From positions 1 to 64,000 of the forward strand of contig JAJDWA010000005.1 in assembly GCA_022825825.1 (NCBI GenBank): 64,000 nucleotides of DNA, given 5' to 3'. The position numbers and the translations under genes are program-made. This stretch comes from Candidatus Poribacteria bacterium (GTDB lineage Bacteria > Poribacteria > WGA-4E > WGA-3G). The first letter of the stretch is position 1. The number at the start of each line of letters is the position of its first letter. Below are positions 35,638 to 44,816 of the stretch, in pieces. The notes beneath the pieces were generated by a model. It was not told where the DNA came from, made no database searches, and was given only the letters and a program-made list of their open reading frames with translations.

Positions 35638-35933
35638 GGGTTGAGTTTGCGAAACCCATAAATCAACGCTATGAATGCCTTTTGGCATTCAGCGGGTGTC
35701 AATTTAAGGGTATATTTTTTGTGGGAGTGAATCAACGCCAAATGCGCTTGGCAGAATACGCCTGTGGTATTCTGCCAAGCGCATTTGGCGGGTTTTCAAC
35801 CCCGATTTTCTTCTGTAGGAGCGAGCTTTGCTCGCGAACGCTCGTCCGATGTCGCGAGCAAAACTCGCTCGGACAAGAAAAAATCTTGCATTTTTCCTTA
35901 AATTGACGCTTATGGGTTGAGTTTGCGAAACCC
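35638..35933. repeat. Palindrome-rich intergenic cluster (repeat family, copy B)
   Basis: No gene lies in the roughly 500 bases between ilvN and the giant gene's start. It is packed with palindromes: the 20-base GGGTTGAGTTTGCGAAACCC occurs twice as direct repeats (35638-35657 and 35914-35933); a 24-bp perfect stem runs from 35736 to 35759 and 35767 to 35790 with a 7-base loop; GCGAGC-TTT-GCTCGC is at 35821-35835; and GTCCGA to TCGGAC spans 35844-35874. The AATCAACGC and GAATGCC-GGCATTC blocks are shared with the copies at 25551 and 57777. Confidence 0.65.
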
Positions 35934-35976
35934 GCCCTACGACTATGCTACAAATTAGGTTAATTGGGTATAAGTC

Positions 35977-36474
35977 CTATTTTGTAGCACCCCGCATCAT
36001 CGCAATTTTGCCAGTGCGTGCTAACTCAAGAATACCGTACGTGTTGAAAATGTCAATCGCTGCTTTCAATTTACCCTCATCGCCGGTAATCTCAAGCACA
36101 AGGGAGGCAGGTTTCATATCTATAACCCGTCCGCGGAAGACTTCTGCAACTTGTAGAATCTCGGTGCGTTTTTGCGGATCATCGGTAGCAACCTTAATAA
36201 GAACAAGTTCACGTTCAACATGTGTTACGGTAGAAAGGTCTGTAACCTCAATAACGTCAATCAACCTATTCAAGTGTTGATAGATTTGATCAATTATCTG
36301 TGCATCGCCATGCGTAACAAGGGTAATCTGTGAGATGCTCTTGTCGTGAGTTTCAGCGACGTTGAGGCTGTCAATATTAAAACCGCGTCCACTGAAAAGC
36401 CCTGCAACGCGTGCAAGGACGCCAAATCGGTTTTCGACTAAAACTGAAAAGATGTGTCGTTCTTCTTTGCTCAT
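35977..36474 (-). CDS. ilvN: Acetolactate synthase small (regulatory) subunit (IlvN/IlvH)
   Basis: 165 aa, the normal length. N-terminal ACT domain with HIFSVLVENRFGVLARVAGLFSGRGFNIDSLNV, the fingerprint of IlvH/IlvN, then a second ACT-like half with ELVLIKV and the SLVLEITG and ILELARTG stretches. It binds valine and controls the catalytic IlvB subunit. It lies 84 bases downstream of ilvB on the same strand and is followed by the palindrome cluster instead of ilvC. Confidence 0.95.
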   Translation of the reverse strand: MSKEERHIFSVLVENRFGVLARVAGLFSGRGFNIDSLNVAETHDKSISQITLVTHGDAQIIDQIYQHLNRLIDVIEVTDLSTVTHVERELVLIKVATDDPQKRTEILQVAEVFRGRVIDMKPASLVLEITGDEGKLKAAIDIFNTYGILELARTGKIAMMRGATK

Positions 36475-36558
36475 TATATTTACTTACTAAATCGTCCTTT
36501 GATCTATAGTGGGTAGATGCGGTTTCCTAACCACATCTACCGAATTGGTTTAGGAAGA

Positions 36559-38235
36559 TCAGGAAAGCCCACGGATAACATCTCCAAGTCCTGCCCCAGC
36601 AGGCACCATCGGGAATACGTTCTCATCTTCATCAACAATAAAGTCAATCACGACAGGCCCATCATTAATCCCTTTTGCCTTGAGTAACGCGGGTTCAACA
36701 TCTTCAGGGTGTTCAACGCGAAGACCAGTTGCACCGAATGCTTGTGCAAGCAAGGCGAAATCAGGGTTGTCGTGATAATCCACAGCGGAATAACGTTTGT
36801 TGTGGAAAAGCTCCTGCCATTGCCGCACCATCCCTAAATACATATTGTTGATGATAAAGATTTTTAGCGGTAACTTCATCGTAATCGCAGGCACTAATTC
36901 TTGAATGGTCATGATATAAGAGCCATCACCGTTGATATTAACAACGGTTTTGTCAGGACATCCGAGTTGTGCGCCGATTGCGGCAGGCAAACTGAAACCC
37001 ATTGTGCCGAGACCACCTGAGTTCAGCCACTGACGCGGTTCAGTGAATTTGAAATATTGTGCCGCCCACATCTGGTGTTGCCCAACATCTGCTACGACAA
37101 TCGCATCACTATAATGTTCATAAATCTGCTCTATGACATATTGCGGCATCACTTTGTTGCCTTTTTGCTCATATTCAAACGGATATTTCTGTTTCCATTC
37201 CTGAATTTGAGCACGCCACGGGTCAATATCTGTTGGTCCTACCTGTTTATTTAGTTCAGTAAGGACGTTTTTCGCATCACCAACAATTGGCACATCTACT
37301 TGCACATTTTTCCCGATACAGGACGCATCAATATCAATATGTATTTTTTTAGCGTTCGGTGCGAATTTGTCAAGGTCACCGGTAACCCTGTCATCAAATC
37401 TTGCGCCGATGGCAACAATAAGGTCAGCATCAGTGAAAGCATAATTGGCACAGCAAGAACCGTGCATGCCAGGCATCTCCATTGCCAATGGATGCGTTTC
37501 GGGAAATGCGCCAAGCCCCATCAATGTGACGGTGATAGGAATTTGTGTTTTTAGTGTTAACTCTTGGAGTTCTTGGCTTGCATTTGCCAGCACAACACCA
37601 CCACCCGCATAAAGCATCGGTTTTTCTGCTTCCTTAATTAATGCTGCGGCTTTTGCAATTTGCGCGGGATCACCATGCACTTGCGGTTTATAACTGCGGA
37701 TATCAACTGTCTCTGGATACTTAAACAGCGTCTCTTTTCTTTGGGCATCTTTAGCAATGTCAATTATAACGGGCCCAGGTTTTCCTGTACTTGCGATGTG
37801 AAATGCTTCTGTAACAACATCTGCAACCTCATCGCAACTTTTGATGAGATAACTATGTTTACAGATTGGTCGGGTGACGCCAATAACATCACATTCCTGA
37901 AAAGCATCGCTGCCAATAAATTGCGTAAGCACTTGTCCGGTAATCGCCACCATCGGAATTGAATCCATATAGGCAGTTGCGATTCCAGTAACGAGATTAG
38001 TTGCACCGGGGCCGGAGGTAGCAAGTGCAACACCGACCTTCCCCGTGACGCGTGCATATCCATCAGCAGCATGCGAAGCTCCTTGTTCATGCCGCATCGG
38101 AATCAATTTTACTTCTGTTTCGTCATATAGGGCATCGAAAATCGGCATGGCCGCGCCACCGTTCACACCGAAAATATATTCGACACCTTCACGTTTGAGA
38201 CAATCAACCAGGATTCGCGCTCCTGAAAGTTCCAT
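36559..38235 (-). CDS. ilvB: Acetolactate synthase large (catalytic) subunit (IlvB)
   Basis: 558 aa from the ATG at 38235, with GAGG 8-9 bases upstream; the longer frame to 38268 is less likely. It joins two pyruvates to 2-acetolactate, or pyruvate and 2-oxobutyrate, using thiamine diphosphate. Motifs: MRHEQGASHAADGYARVTGKVGV near 46, with the catalytic glutamate, the FAD-contacting GATNLVTGIATAYMDSIPMVAITGQV block, and the ThDP motif GDGSYIMTIQELVPAITMKLPLKIFIINN near 428. Its expression should be set by the T-box leader just upstream. Confidence 0.95.
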   Translation of the reverse strand: MELSGARILVDCLKREGVEYIFGVNGGAAMPIFDALYDETEVKLIPMRHEQGASHAADGYARVTGKVGVALATSGPGATNLVTGIATAYMDSIPMVAITGQVLTQFIGSDAFQECDVIGVTRPICKHSYLIKSCDEVADVVTEAFHIASTGKPGPVIIDIAKDAQRKETLFKYPETVDIRSYKPQVHGDPAQIAKAAALIKEAEKPMLYAGGGVVLANASQELQELTLKTQIPITVTLMGLGAFPETHPLAMEMPGMHGSCCANYAFTDADLIVAIGARFDDRVTGDLDKFAPNAKKIHIDIDASCIGKNVQVDVPIVGDAKNVLTELNKQVGPTDIDPWRAQIQEWKQKYPFEYEQKGNKVMPQYVIEQIYEHYSDAIVVADVGQHQMWAAQYFKFTEPRQWLNSGGLGTMGFSLPAAIGAQLGCPDKTVVNINGDGSYIMTIQELVPAITMKLPLKIFIINNMYLGMVRQWQELFHNKRYSAVDYHDNPDFALLAQAFGATGLRVEHPEDVEPALLKAKGINDGPVVIDFIVDEDENVFPMVPAGAGLGDVIRGLS

Positions 38236-38291
38236 GCCAATTTCCCTCATCAACGGTAGTAGACACATTCCATTGTGCCGTAAACTTGTTG

Positions 38292-38331
38292 AAAGTAAAA
38301 ACCTCCTCGTTCCGATCTGGAGACGAGAAGG
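38292..38331 (-). terminator. T-box attenuator terminator before ilvB
   Basis: CCTTCTCGT (38331-38323) pairs with ACGAGGAGG (38310-38302) over 9 bp with one G-U, followed by TTTTTACTTT. It directly follows the T-box antiterminator motif and is the switchable terminator of the riboswitch. Confidence 0.8.
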
Positions 38332-38594
38332 ATTGATAAAATAACCTTACCGTGGTACCACTCCAATTCTTTCCCTATTTCAAAAATGTTTAAAACCTTG
38401 AACAAGGAAAAGCACTCTTGGGATGCGATAACGGACATCACACCGACTAATCCTACTTATCGGAGATCGCTCCTACAGTCGTTCAGATTAGCAGCTCCAG
38501 GGCGACCTTCAGTCGTAGGCACTTGAGAAGACCTTTCAGCCTGTGAGTCTTCCTCTCTTGCAAGTCCGGAGGACCTACTCCTCCCTTTCAACGC
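38292..38594 (-). promoter_or_regulatory. T-box riboswitch leader of ilvB-ilvN, likely isoleucine specifier
   Basis: The minus-strand RNA reads from a stem I base (CGTT at 38593-38590 pairing with AACG at 38483-38480). It has AGTA on the 5' side, a GAGAGGAAG bulge and a GGCTGAAAGGTC distal loop. The antiterminator motif GGAGTGGTACCACGG is at 38364-38350, an exact T-box hallmark. The likely specifier is AUC (38488-38486), just before UGAACG, which would read tRNA-Ile and fit acetolactate synthase. Uncharged tRNA would stabilise the antiterminator and allow transcription. A CUC in UUCUCAAG is the weaker alternative. Confidence 0.85.
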
Positions 38595-38679
38595 TTTTTG
38601 GTAATCTATTCAATTTTATTACAACCCGTCTTTGTTAATTATTACGGGTATTTCTGAAACTTTTAATTTTCTTTACTAA

Positions 38680-38708
38680 ATTATAACACCTCTTAACAGA
38701 AATGTCAA
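38680..38708 (-). promoter_or_regulatory. Perfect-consensus promoter of the ilvB T-box transcript
   Basis: TTGACA (38708-38703), a spacer of exactly 17 bases, TATAAT (38685-38680). Transcription should begin near 38673, about 80 bases before stem I. The remaining bases up to 38939 hold nothing I can name. Confidence 0.8.
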
Positions 38709-38938
38709 GAAAATCTTTACTTTGCCCAAAGATATTCAATTGTTGATATTTTTACCTATGAGTTTGAGTGTCTGTTTGGATATGCAGATGACGAGACTTT
38801 GTTTTTGTCATTTTTCACCTCAATGATTTCAGTTTTCTTTTTAATGTAGCGTTACTTTTCACGCCACACCTGATATAACTCATAGACACAACTTATTTTC
38901 GACAATTGAATGGCTCTATCCCATCTGTAAAATAGCAG

Positions 38939-38967
38939 TTGACAACCCAAGCACATTGCGGTAGACT
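38939..38967 (+). promoter_or_regulatory. Promoter for the 39007 membrane protein
   Basis: TTGACA (38939-38944), a 17-base spacer, TAGACT (38962-38967), about 40 bases before the ATG at 39007. Confidence 0.5.
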
Positions 38968-39006
38968 ACATAAAAAAAATCCCCGTGAAATTGAATCAGA
39001 TACTAT

Positions 39007-40959
39007 ATGGAAACCCAAAAACCCGTATTGTCGACCTCCTCCCAAGTTCCTGCCCACGGGGTTACGCTAAAATCCATTCTAATTGCTGTAATCCTAATTC
39101 CGATAAATTGCTATTGGGTTATTGAGATGGAGGTAATCCGTTATTCGGGGCACCCTGTTACGATTTCACTCTTTTTCAACGTTATTTTCAGTCTGTTCGT
39201 GGTAATCGGTTTCAACCAGTTGCTGCGGCGTTTTCTCCCACGAATTGCATTAGTTCAAAGCGAGTTAGTCGTTGTATACCTGATGCTTTCCATTGCTTCA
39301 GGAATCACCGGGCACGATATGCTTGAGATTTTAGTGCCGATGTTAGGACATGCATTCCGTTTTGCCACGCCTGAAAATGAATGGCAACAACTGTTTCTTC
39401 CCTTTCTGCCAGAATGGCTCACGGTTAGCAAAAGCAATCTACTACAAGGTTATTATGAAGGCGATCTACCACTCTATACATTCGAAACCCTACTTGGTTG
39501 GGCAACACCCGTTTTGTGGTGGACAATCTTTATTAGTGTGTTGGTTTTCGGCATGCTTTGCATTAATATAATTATCCGAAAACAGTGGATTGAATATGAA
39601 AAGCTAAGTTACCCCATAATACACCTTCCCCTTCATCTTACAGAAACCCCTTCTAATCGTCTTTTTCAGAATAAGCTCATGTGGCTCGGTTTTGGTATCG
39701 CTGGCGGCTTGGCATTATGGAATGGCATTAGTTTTCTATACCCTTTTCTACCCGAGTTACGTACACGTATTCAGAGTTATCAGATTTTCACAGAGAGTCC
39801 ATGGAACGCGATGGGTAGAATCCCTTTTTCTCTCTACCCGTTTGCAATTGGACTGGGGTTTTTTATTCCACTTGACCTCTCATTTTCCTGCTGGTTTTTC
39901 TTTTTATATTGGCGGTTAATGCGGGTTGCAGGTGCAGCGTTTGGATTTCGAAATCTGCCCCGTTTTCCATATACAAACGAGCAAGCATCTGGAGGGTATA
40001 TTGCCTTATGCGTTCTTGCTATATGGGCAAGTCGCAGGCATCTACTTCAGGTAGGACGAGCTCTTTTCAGGCGAAACAATTTACAAGAAGATGAAAATGA
40101 AGCGATCTCTTATAGAGCAGCTGTGCTGGGGTTAATCGCTGTAATAGTTTTCTTAGTTATTTTTTGCTATTATGGCGGTGCCAACATAGGTGTTATGCTT
40201 GCGTTTTTTGCTATCTACTATATGATTTCTATTGCAATTACACGTATGCGTGCTGAGTTGGGGACTCCCGTGCATGATTTACACTATTCTGGTCCTGACC
40301 AAATCTTAACACGGGTAGTCGGCACACGCAGGTTAGGTAGAGGTAACCTCATCATGTTTTCAATGTTTTGGTTTATTAATCGTGCGTATCGAAGCCACCC
40401 TATGCCGCATCAGTTAGAAGGCTTTAAAATTATGGAACGGACGAATATGACAATGCGGCGAATAATCTTCGCTTTAATGTTAGCCGCTGTGTTAGGATCG
40501 TTGGCAGGCTTCTGGGCTTTAATTGACCGAGGTTATCGATTAGGAATGGAAGTACGCGCATATTGGCCATCTTTGAGCGCATTCGGTATAGAACCCTACC
40601 GCCGTCTAACAGGCTGGCTTCAATCTCCTACTGATACGCTTATCCCAGAAAGTATATTCACAGGTTTTGGATTCCTACTGACAACCGTGCTGATGCTATT
40701 TCGAATGCGATTTGTGTGGTGGCCGTTTCATCCTGCCGGGTTTGCTATTTCTACCAGCTGGGGCATGCACGTTACATGGGGTTGCCTTTTTATGAGTTGG
40801 CTAATAAAATTGATTATTCTCAAATATGCCGGACCTGTGAGGTATAGAAAGGTAGCACCGTTCTTTTTAGGGCTGATTCTCGGTGAGTTCACGGTAGGTA
40901 GTCTATGGACAATTATCGGAATTGTAGCAGGTATACCAACCTACGGGTTCTGGGTCTAA
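39007..40959 (+). CDS. DUF6785/DUF6784-like polytopic membrane protein, paralogue 1
   Basis: 650 aa with about 14 membrane helices. It is a close paralogue of the protein at 57940-59850, with shared blocks such as LTLNRAELLVLY-like, RKQWxEyEkLSYPIIxLP, WNAMGR-like, PFAIGLGFFIPLDLSFSCW, TRMRAELGTPVHDLH near residue 411, and MPHQLEGFK near 476. The family is common in Planctomycetes and Poribacteria-type genomes and its role is unknown; helices with few charged residues suggest a carrier or a lipid-handling protein. The stop overlaps the convergent P-type ATPase gene by 4 bases. Confidence 0.75.
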   Translation: METQKPVLSTSSQVPAHGVTLKSILIAVILIPINCYWVIEMEVIRYSGHPVTISLFFNVIFSLFVVIGFNQLLRRFLPRIALVQSELVVVYLMLSIASGITGHDMLEILVPMLGHAFRFATPENEWQQLFLPFLPEWLTVSKSNLLQGYYEGDLPLYTFETLLGWATPVLWWTIFISVLVFGMLCINIIIRKQWIEYEKLSYPIIHLPLHLTETPSNRLFQNKLMWLGFGIAGGLALWNGISFLYPFLPELRTRIQSYQIFTESPWNAMGRIPFSLYPFAIGLGFFIPLDLSFSCWFFFLYWRLMRVAGAAFGFRNLPRFPYTNEQASGGYIALCVLAIWASRRHLLQVGRALFRRNNLQEDENEAISYRAAVLGLIAVIVFLVIFCYYGGANIGVMLAFFAIYYMISIAITRMRAELGTPVHDLHYSGPDQILTRVVGTRRLGRGNLIMFSMFWFINRAYRSHPMPHQLEGFKIMERTNMTMRRIIFALMLAAVLGSLAGFWALIDRGYRLGMEVRAYWPSLSAFGIEPYRRLTGWLQSPTDTLIPESIFTGFGFLLTTVLMLFRMRFVWWPFHPAGFAISTSWGMHVTWGCLFMSWLIKLIILKYAGPVRYRKVAPFFLGLILGEFTVGSLWTIIGIVAGIPTYGFWV

Positions 40960-43682
40960 GTCCTATCTTTGCGCGGATTGATTGCCAGATTTAACGGTAA
41001 AAGTAGTAAGATTAGACTACATAAAGACGTCACTATCCATTCCTTCTCAAGTGGCACGATTTCTAATATATCTTGCACCGGTCCAATATACATTGCTGAT
41101 ACGTGAATGCCTATCACAATAATAAAAATTACAAATAAACGTGTATTGGCAAACATTCTTTTAAAAAGAGATTCCCATGGATAGCGCGTGCACTGAAAGT
41201 ACGCAACAATCTGCGCAAAAATCAGAGTAGTACAGGCTGCAGTCCGTGCTACTTCAAGGTTAGATTCAGCACCTGACGATGTCAGCACTAAGAAATGAAT
41301 AATTGTCATAAAACTAATAACAAAACTCCGACAAATGATGTCAATCATAGCAGTATTTGGAAGAAGCATGATTGCCCTCCCAGGACGATGCTGCTTTTCA
41401 TCCACGGATATTTTTTCATAACCTAACCCGATTGCTGGGAGCAACGTCGTTAAAAATTGAACCCAGACGACTTGTGTGAGTGTGAGGGGCATCTCAAATT
41501 GGAAGCCACCATGTAAAATTAATCCAAAAACAACAGTTAAAAATTGTGCCAGTGTGCAAGAAAAACACCATCGAAGTGCACCAGAAAGGTTATGGTAGGC
41601 TTCTCGTGCATAGAGCAAGCAGTCCTTAACTGCTTTGAACCCTTTTTGCACTATCAAGCAGTCAGCATGTTCTTGAGCAAAGTGTGAGGCATATCTTGTA
41701 TCCGCAAATGCGAGGTCTGCAGTAATCATGGCGCGTTGGTCAGTCGCATTTTGACCTAAATATCCTACAGAATGGTTGTGACGTTTCAGACTCAGAACAA
41801 TATTCCTACGTTGTTCTTCTGTCGGTTGAGAATAAGCATTCCAATTTGGAACTTCTTTGTCAAACTCCTGTGTAGATAGGTCCCTGATCTCTTCTCTTGT
41901 TCCGACTGCGTTTCGGCTGTGGACGAGACCTAATTCTCGAGCTAAATCTGTTGTAGCTTGTTCTTCACTTTCGCTGATTAGGATAATTTTTAACCCCGTG
42001 TCCAAGAATGATTTTATCACTTCTTTTGTCGCGTCGTTATCGGTAACTGAAAAACTGATGAATCCTAAAAAAGTGGACATTCCCTGGACTTCTTGTGGTG
42101 TGAGTGGCACCTCCGAATTTAGTGACGCCACACCGTAGACCGAATCTCTGGGATTTTGCATGTAATTCAGGATTTCATTACACACTTCGTACTGTTCATA
42201 GTAAAATTCGGTTACGTCTCCGTTTACAAGAATAGAATCACACGCCTCAAGCACATTGCGCGCATCGCCAAAAATAATGTTCAGATACTCGTTTTCTCCC
42301 GATTTAAACACATGAAGTTCATAGCCAAAGTTAGGTGTCCATGGGTATTTTGAAACAAGCTGCATATTAGATTTTAAGTCTGCTAATTTATACCCGAGTT
42401 GTTCCATTGTATCTTGGATAACCAGTTGATGAGCATGATCAACACCTGTCCTATCGTAATAGCGTTCCCCCGAAGTTCCTAATCCCGCAGTTAACACAAG
42501 ACCAGGAGCTCCTTGCGGAATTTGAAATCTTGCAGGGATATCATTAATTCGTTTGCTTTTTTCCTCTGGTGATTGTGATTTGAGCGAATTTAACCAATTA
42601 TCCCACATTGGACGATTCACCATTTGTAGATCAACAAAGATATTGGAAATTGTAAGAGATTTTGTACTTGCGATACCTCTTTCATCAGAACAAAATGAGG
42701 TCAGACGATTCAATTTCTCAAGGAAATGGCTGTCGCGTAGAGCGATTCCTTTTTCAAGCACACCAGAGGTTTTCTGATCAAGAATGGAGTGTAATAGCAA
42801 TACCAGGTCATGTGGAGTTGCTGCAATTGCAAAGATTAAACCGAATTTAAGGAATTCTTTCCAATCTGTTGGTACATTCTGCTGAGAATTTTGCCACCAG
42901 AAAATAGAAATCGCAATTCCGCCCACTACCAGCCCGGCAACCTTTAAAATATCTTTTAAAAATTTTATCTGATTCTCTGCGACAGTCATCTCACTCGGTA
43001 AAGAGCGTGTGTGCCCACGGTTCTGGTACATTTCTAATTTGTCGCCTGTCCTGATGACAATTGCATTGCCTACTCCAGCATCAACGTATGTGCCTCCAAA
43101 AACCATGTTTGCCTGCTTTTCCGGAGGAAGTCCAGCCTCCTTAATCTCTCTAAAGGTTTTGGCCGCCGAACCACTACTCCCAAATAAAGCAGATTCGTTA
43201 ACTTTTAACCCGTCTGCTTGCACTATTCGGGCATCAGCAGGAATGTAATCACCAGGTCTAAGTAGAAGCAGATCGCCTGGCACAATATCGGATGGATCAC
43301 ATTTTTCTTCTGTACCTTGACGAATTACTGAAACGCTGATATTGAATTGTGCCATACGTTTTTTGTGTTTACGTCGGAAACTAATTGCAACTATAGATGA
43401 CCAACAACAAGAAAAAATCAGGATTCCGCCAATAAGTGCAGTTTTCGGAATATCAATGAAAAATGCGAAAACTGCTACAGCAAGCACTAAAAGTAGTAAT
43501 CTCCAGTTAAGTAGTTGCTCAAAGAACAATTTAATTTGCGAAACGTCTATTTTGGGAGACGATTCGTTTTCACCGTAATGTTCCCTTAGCTTTTCTACAT
43601 CAGCGTGGCTCAAGCCGTATTCTAAGTCGGTATTGAATTGGTTTAGCAGGTAAGAGATACTTTCTGCATAAAAATTAGACAT
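40956..43682 (-). CDS. Degenerate P-type (type II) cation ATPase homologue
   Basis: 908 aa from the ATG at 43682, with TTAGGA 5-6 bases upstream. The full architecture is present: a cation-ATPase N-terminal domain, an actuator (A) domain, helices M1-M4, nucleotide and phosphorylation domains, and six C-terminal helices. Yet the catalytic signatures are changed while the spacing is kept: TGES reads FGSS (167-170), the PEGL helix-4 motif reads PHDL (290-293), DKTGT reads DERGI (D333), the KGAxE region reads GDARN, TGD reads SES (570-572), and GDGxND reads GQNATD (643-648). The phosphoryl-accepting Asp survives but the residues that bind ATP, Mg and water do not. A pseudo-ATPase, perhaps a sensor or regulator, is the best reading. 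Confidence 0.8.
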   Translation of the reverse strand: MSNFYAESISYLLNQFNTDLEYGLSHADVEKLREHYGENESSPKIDVSQIKLFFEQLLNWRLLLLVLAVAVFAFFIDIPKTALIGGILIFSCCWSSIVAISFRRKHKKRMAQFNISVSVIRQGTEEKCDPSDIVPGDLLLLRPGDYIPADARIVQADGLKVNESALFGSSGSAAKTFREIKEAGLPPEKQANMVFGGTYVDAGVGNAIVIRTGDKLEMYQNRGHTRSLPSEMTVAENQIKFLKDILKVAGLVVGGIAISIFWWQNSQQNVPTDWKEFLKFGLIFAIAATPHDLVLLLHSILDQKTSGVLEKGIALRDSHFLEKLNRLTSFCSDERGIASTKSLTISNIFVDLQMVNRPMWDNWLNSLKSQSPEEKSKRINDIPARFQIPQGAPGLVLTAGLGTSGERYYDRTGVDHAHQLVIQDTMEQLGYKLADLKSNMQLVSKYPWTPNFGYELHVFKSGENEYLNIIFGDARNVLEACDSILVNGDVTEFYYEQYEVCNEILNYMQNPRDSVYGVASLNSEVPLTPQEVQGMSTFLGFISFSVTDNDATKEVIKSFLDTGLKIILISESEEQATTDLARELGLVHSRNAVGTREEIRDLSTQEFDKEVPNWNAYSQPTEEQRRNIVLSLKRHNHSVGYLGQNATDQRAMITADLAFADTRYASHFAQEHADCLIVQKGFKAVKDCLLYAREAYHNLSGALRWCFSCTLAQFLTVVFGLILHGGFQFEMPLTLTQVVWVQFLTTLLPAIGLGYEKISVDEKQHRPGRAIMLLPNTAMIDIICRSFVISFMTIIHFLVLTSSGAESNLEVARTAACTTLIFAQIVAYFQCTRYPWESLFKRMFANTRLFVIFIIVIGIHVSAMYIGPVQDILEIVPLEKEWIVTSLCSLILLLLPLNLAINPRKDRT

Positions 43683-43867
43683 TGTTTTTCCTAACGTTTC
43701 ACGTTCTGGCAAAATTTACTGTAGATTATATAATTTGCGATTTCTTATAATTGTTCTAAACCCAATGACTATAAGAACAAGACACCTATACAAGCATAAA
43801 AATACGTTCGCCATACCTCATATTGAGAGATATTGGCTTCTGAGTGCTTTTGAGAAATACCAGATAA

Positions 43868-44794
43868 TTATGGATTTTCGTCTTCGTTACTCCAGATTTT
43901 TGCGCCTTCCAGATCAGCACTAAGCGCCATAATTTCACATGAAATACCGTGTTGTTTAAACACATCTTGCATCTGGTTTCCAACACGGTCCATATTATTC
44001 AAACAGTATGCCGCGACGGTTGGCCCCGCACCGCTTAATGCAATACTGAGTGCCCCCGCAGATGTTGCAGCTTCGACAACATCATCGAATCCAGGAATTA
44101 AAGTACTACGATAGGGTTGATGCAGTTTGTCCTTCATTGCCACTGGTAGCATTTCCAATTTCCCGGTAGCAATGCTGGCGACTAATAAGGAACTTCTGCT
44201 TATATTATAGATAGCATCCGCAAAATCAATGGTTTTTGGTAAAACGCTCCGTGCTTTCTGCGTTGACAATGTAAATTCCGGTATAGCGAGTACGACGTGA
44301 AGAGCAGGGTCACATGCTAACTGAATCGTATGAATGTGTTTCTCCTCTTGCACTGAAATCACCATACCGCCATACAGAGAGGCAGCAACATTGTCTGGAT
44401 GTCCCTCTATGGCTGTAGCAAAATTAAGAAGGTCAGAGTCCGAAAAAGGATTACCACACAAGAAATTGGCTGTCAGTAGCCCTCCAAGGATCGCTGTTCC
44501 GCTTCCACCTAAACCGCGAATCGCCGGAATTCCGTTCGCTATACTTAATTTTAAACCTTTGGGTTGTTGCACACCGCTTCGTAGGAAAATGGACTCTACG
44601 GCTTGAAATGCGACATGTTCAGGGGTACTTGGTATCTTGTTAACATCTATCCCACTAATTACAACTTCTGTTTGGCAACCTGTAATTTCTAATGTTACAG
44701 TGCTGTAAAGTTGCAAAGCAAGCCCCAACACATCGAACCCAGGCCCCAAGTTTGTGGTGCTTGCCGGAATACGCGCACTAATTTTTTGAGACAT
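43868..44794 (-). CDS. thrB: Homoserine kinase (ThrB, GHMP family)
   Basis: 308 aa, the ThrB length. It phosphorylates homoserine to O-phosphohomoserine on the threonine pathway. GHMP motifs: PASTTNLGPGFDVLGLAL near residue 11, the ATP-binding IRGLGGSGTAILGG near 90 (PxxxGLGSSAA class), and LSGAGPTVAAY near 256. The gene begins 22 bases after the aminotransferase stop, on the same strand. ThrA/ThrC and homoserine dehydrogenase are not present in the window. Confidence 0.9.
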   Translation of the reverse strand: MSQKISARIPASTTNLGPGFDVLGLALQLYSTVTLEITGCQTEVVISGIDVNKIPSTPEHVAFQAVESIFLRSGVQQPKGLKLSIANGIPAIRGLGGSGTAILGGLLTANFLCGNPFSDSDLLNFATAIEGHPDNVAASLYGGMVISVQEEKHIHTIQLACDPALHVVLAIPEFTLSTQKARSVLPKTIDFADAIYNISRSSLLVASIATGKLEMLPVAMKDKLHQPYRSTLIPGFDDVVEAATSAGALSIALSGAGPTVAAYCLNNMDRVGNQMQDVFKQHGISCEIMALSADLEGAKIWSNEDENP

Positions 44795-44816
44795 ACTAAA
44801 ATTTTCTCAAACTTAT

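Noticed and set aside
35462-35659. Extended N-terminus of the giant LRR protein
   Set aside because: The promoter at 35531-35559 lies inside this extension and a GGAGGGG site precedes the TTG at 35461, which also gives a good signal peptide.
35638-35933. CRISPR array
   Set aside because: The repeats are palindromic and irregularly spaced, without equal-length unique spacers or cas genes.
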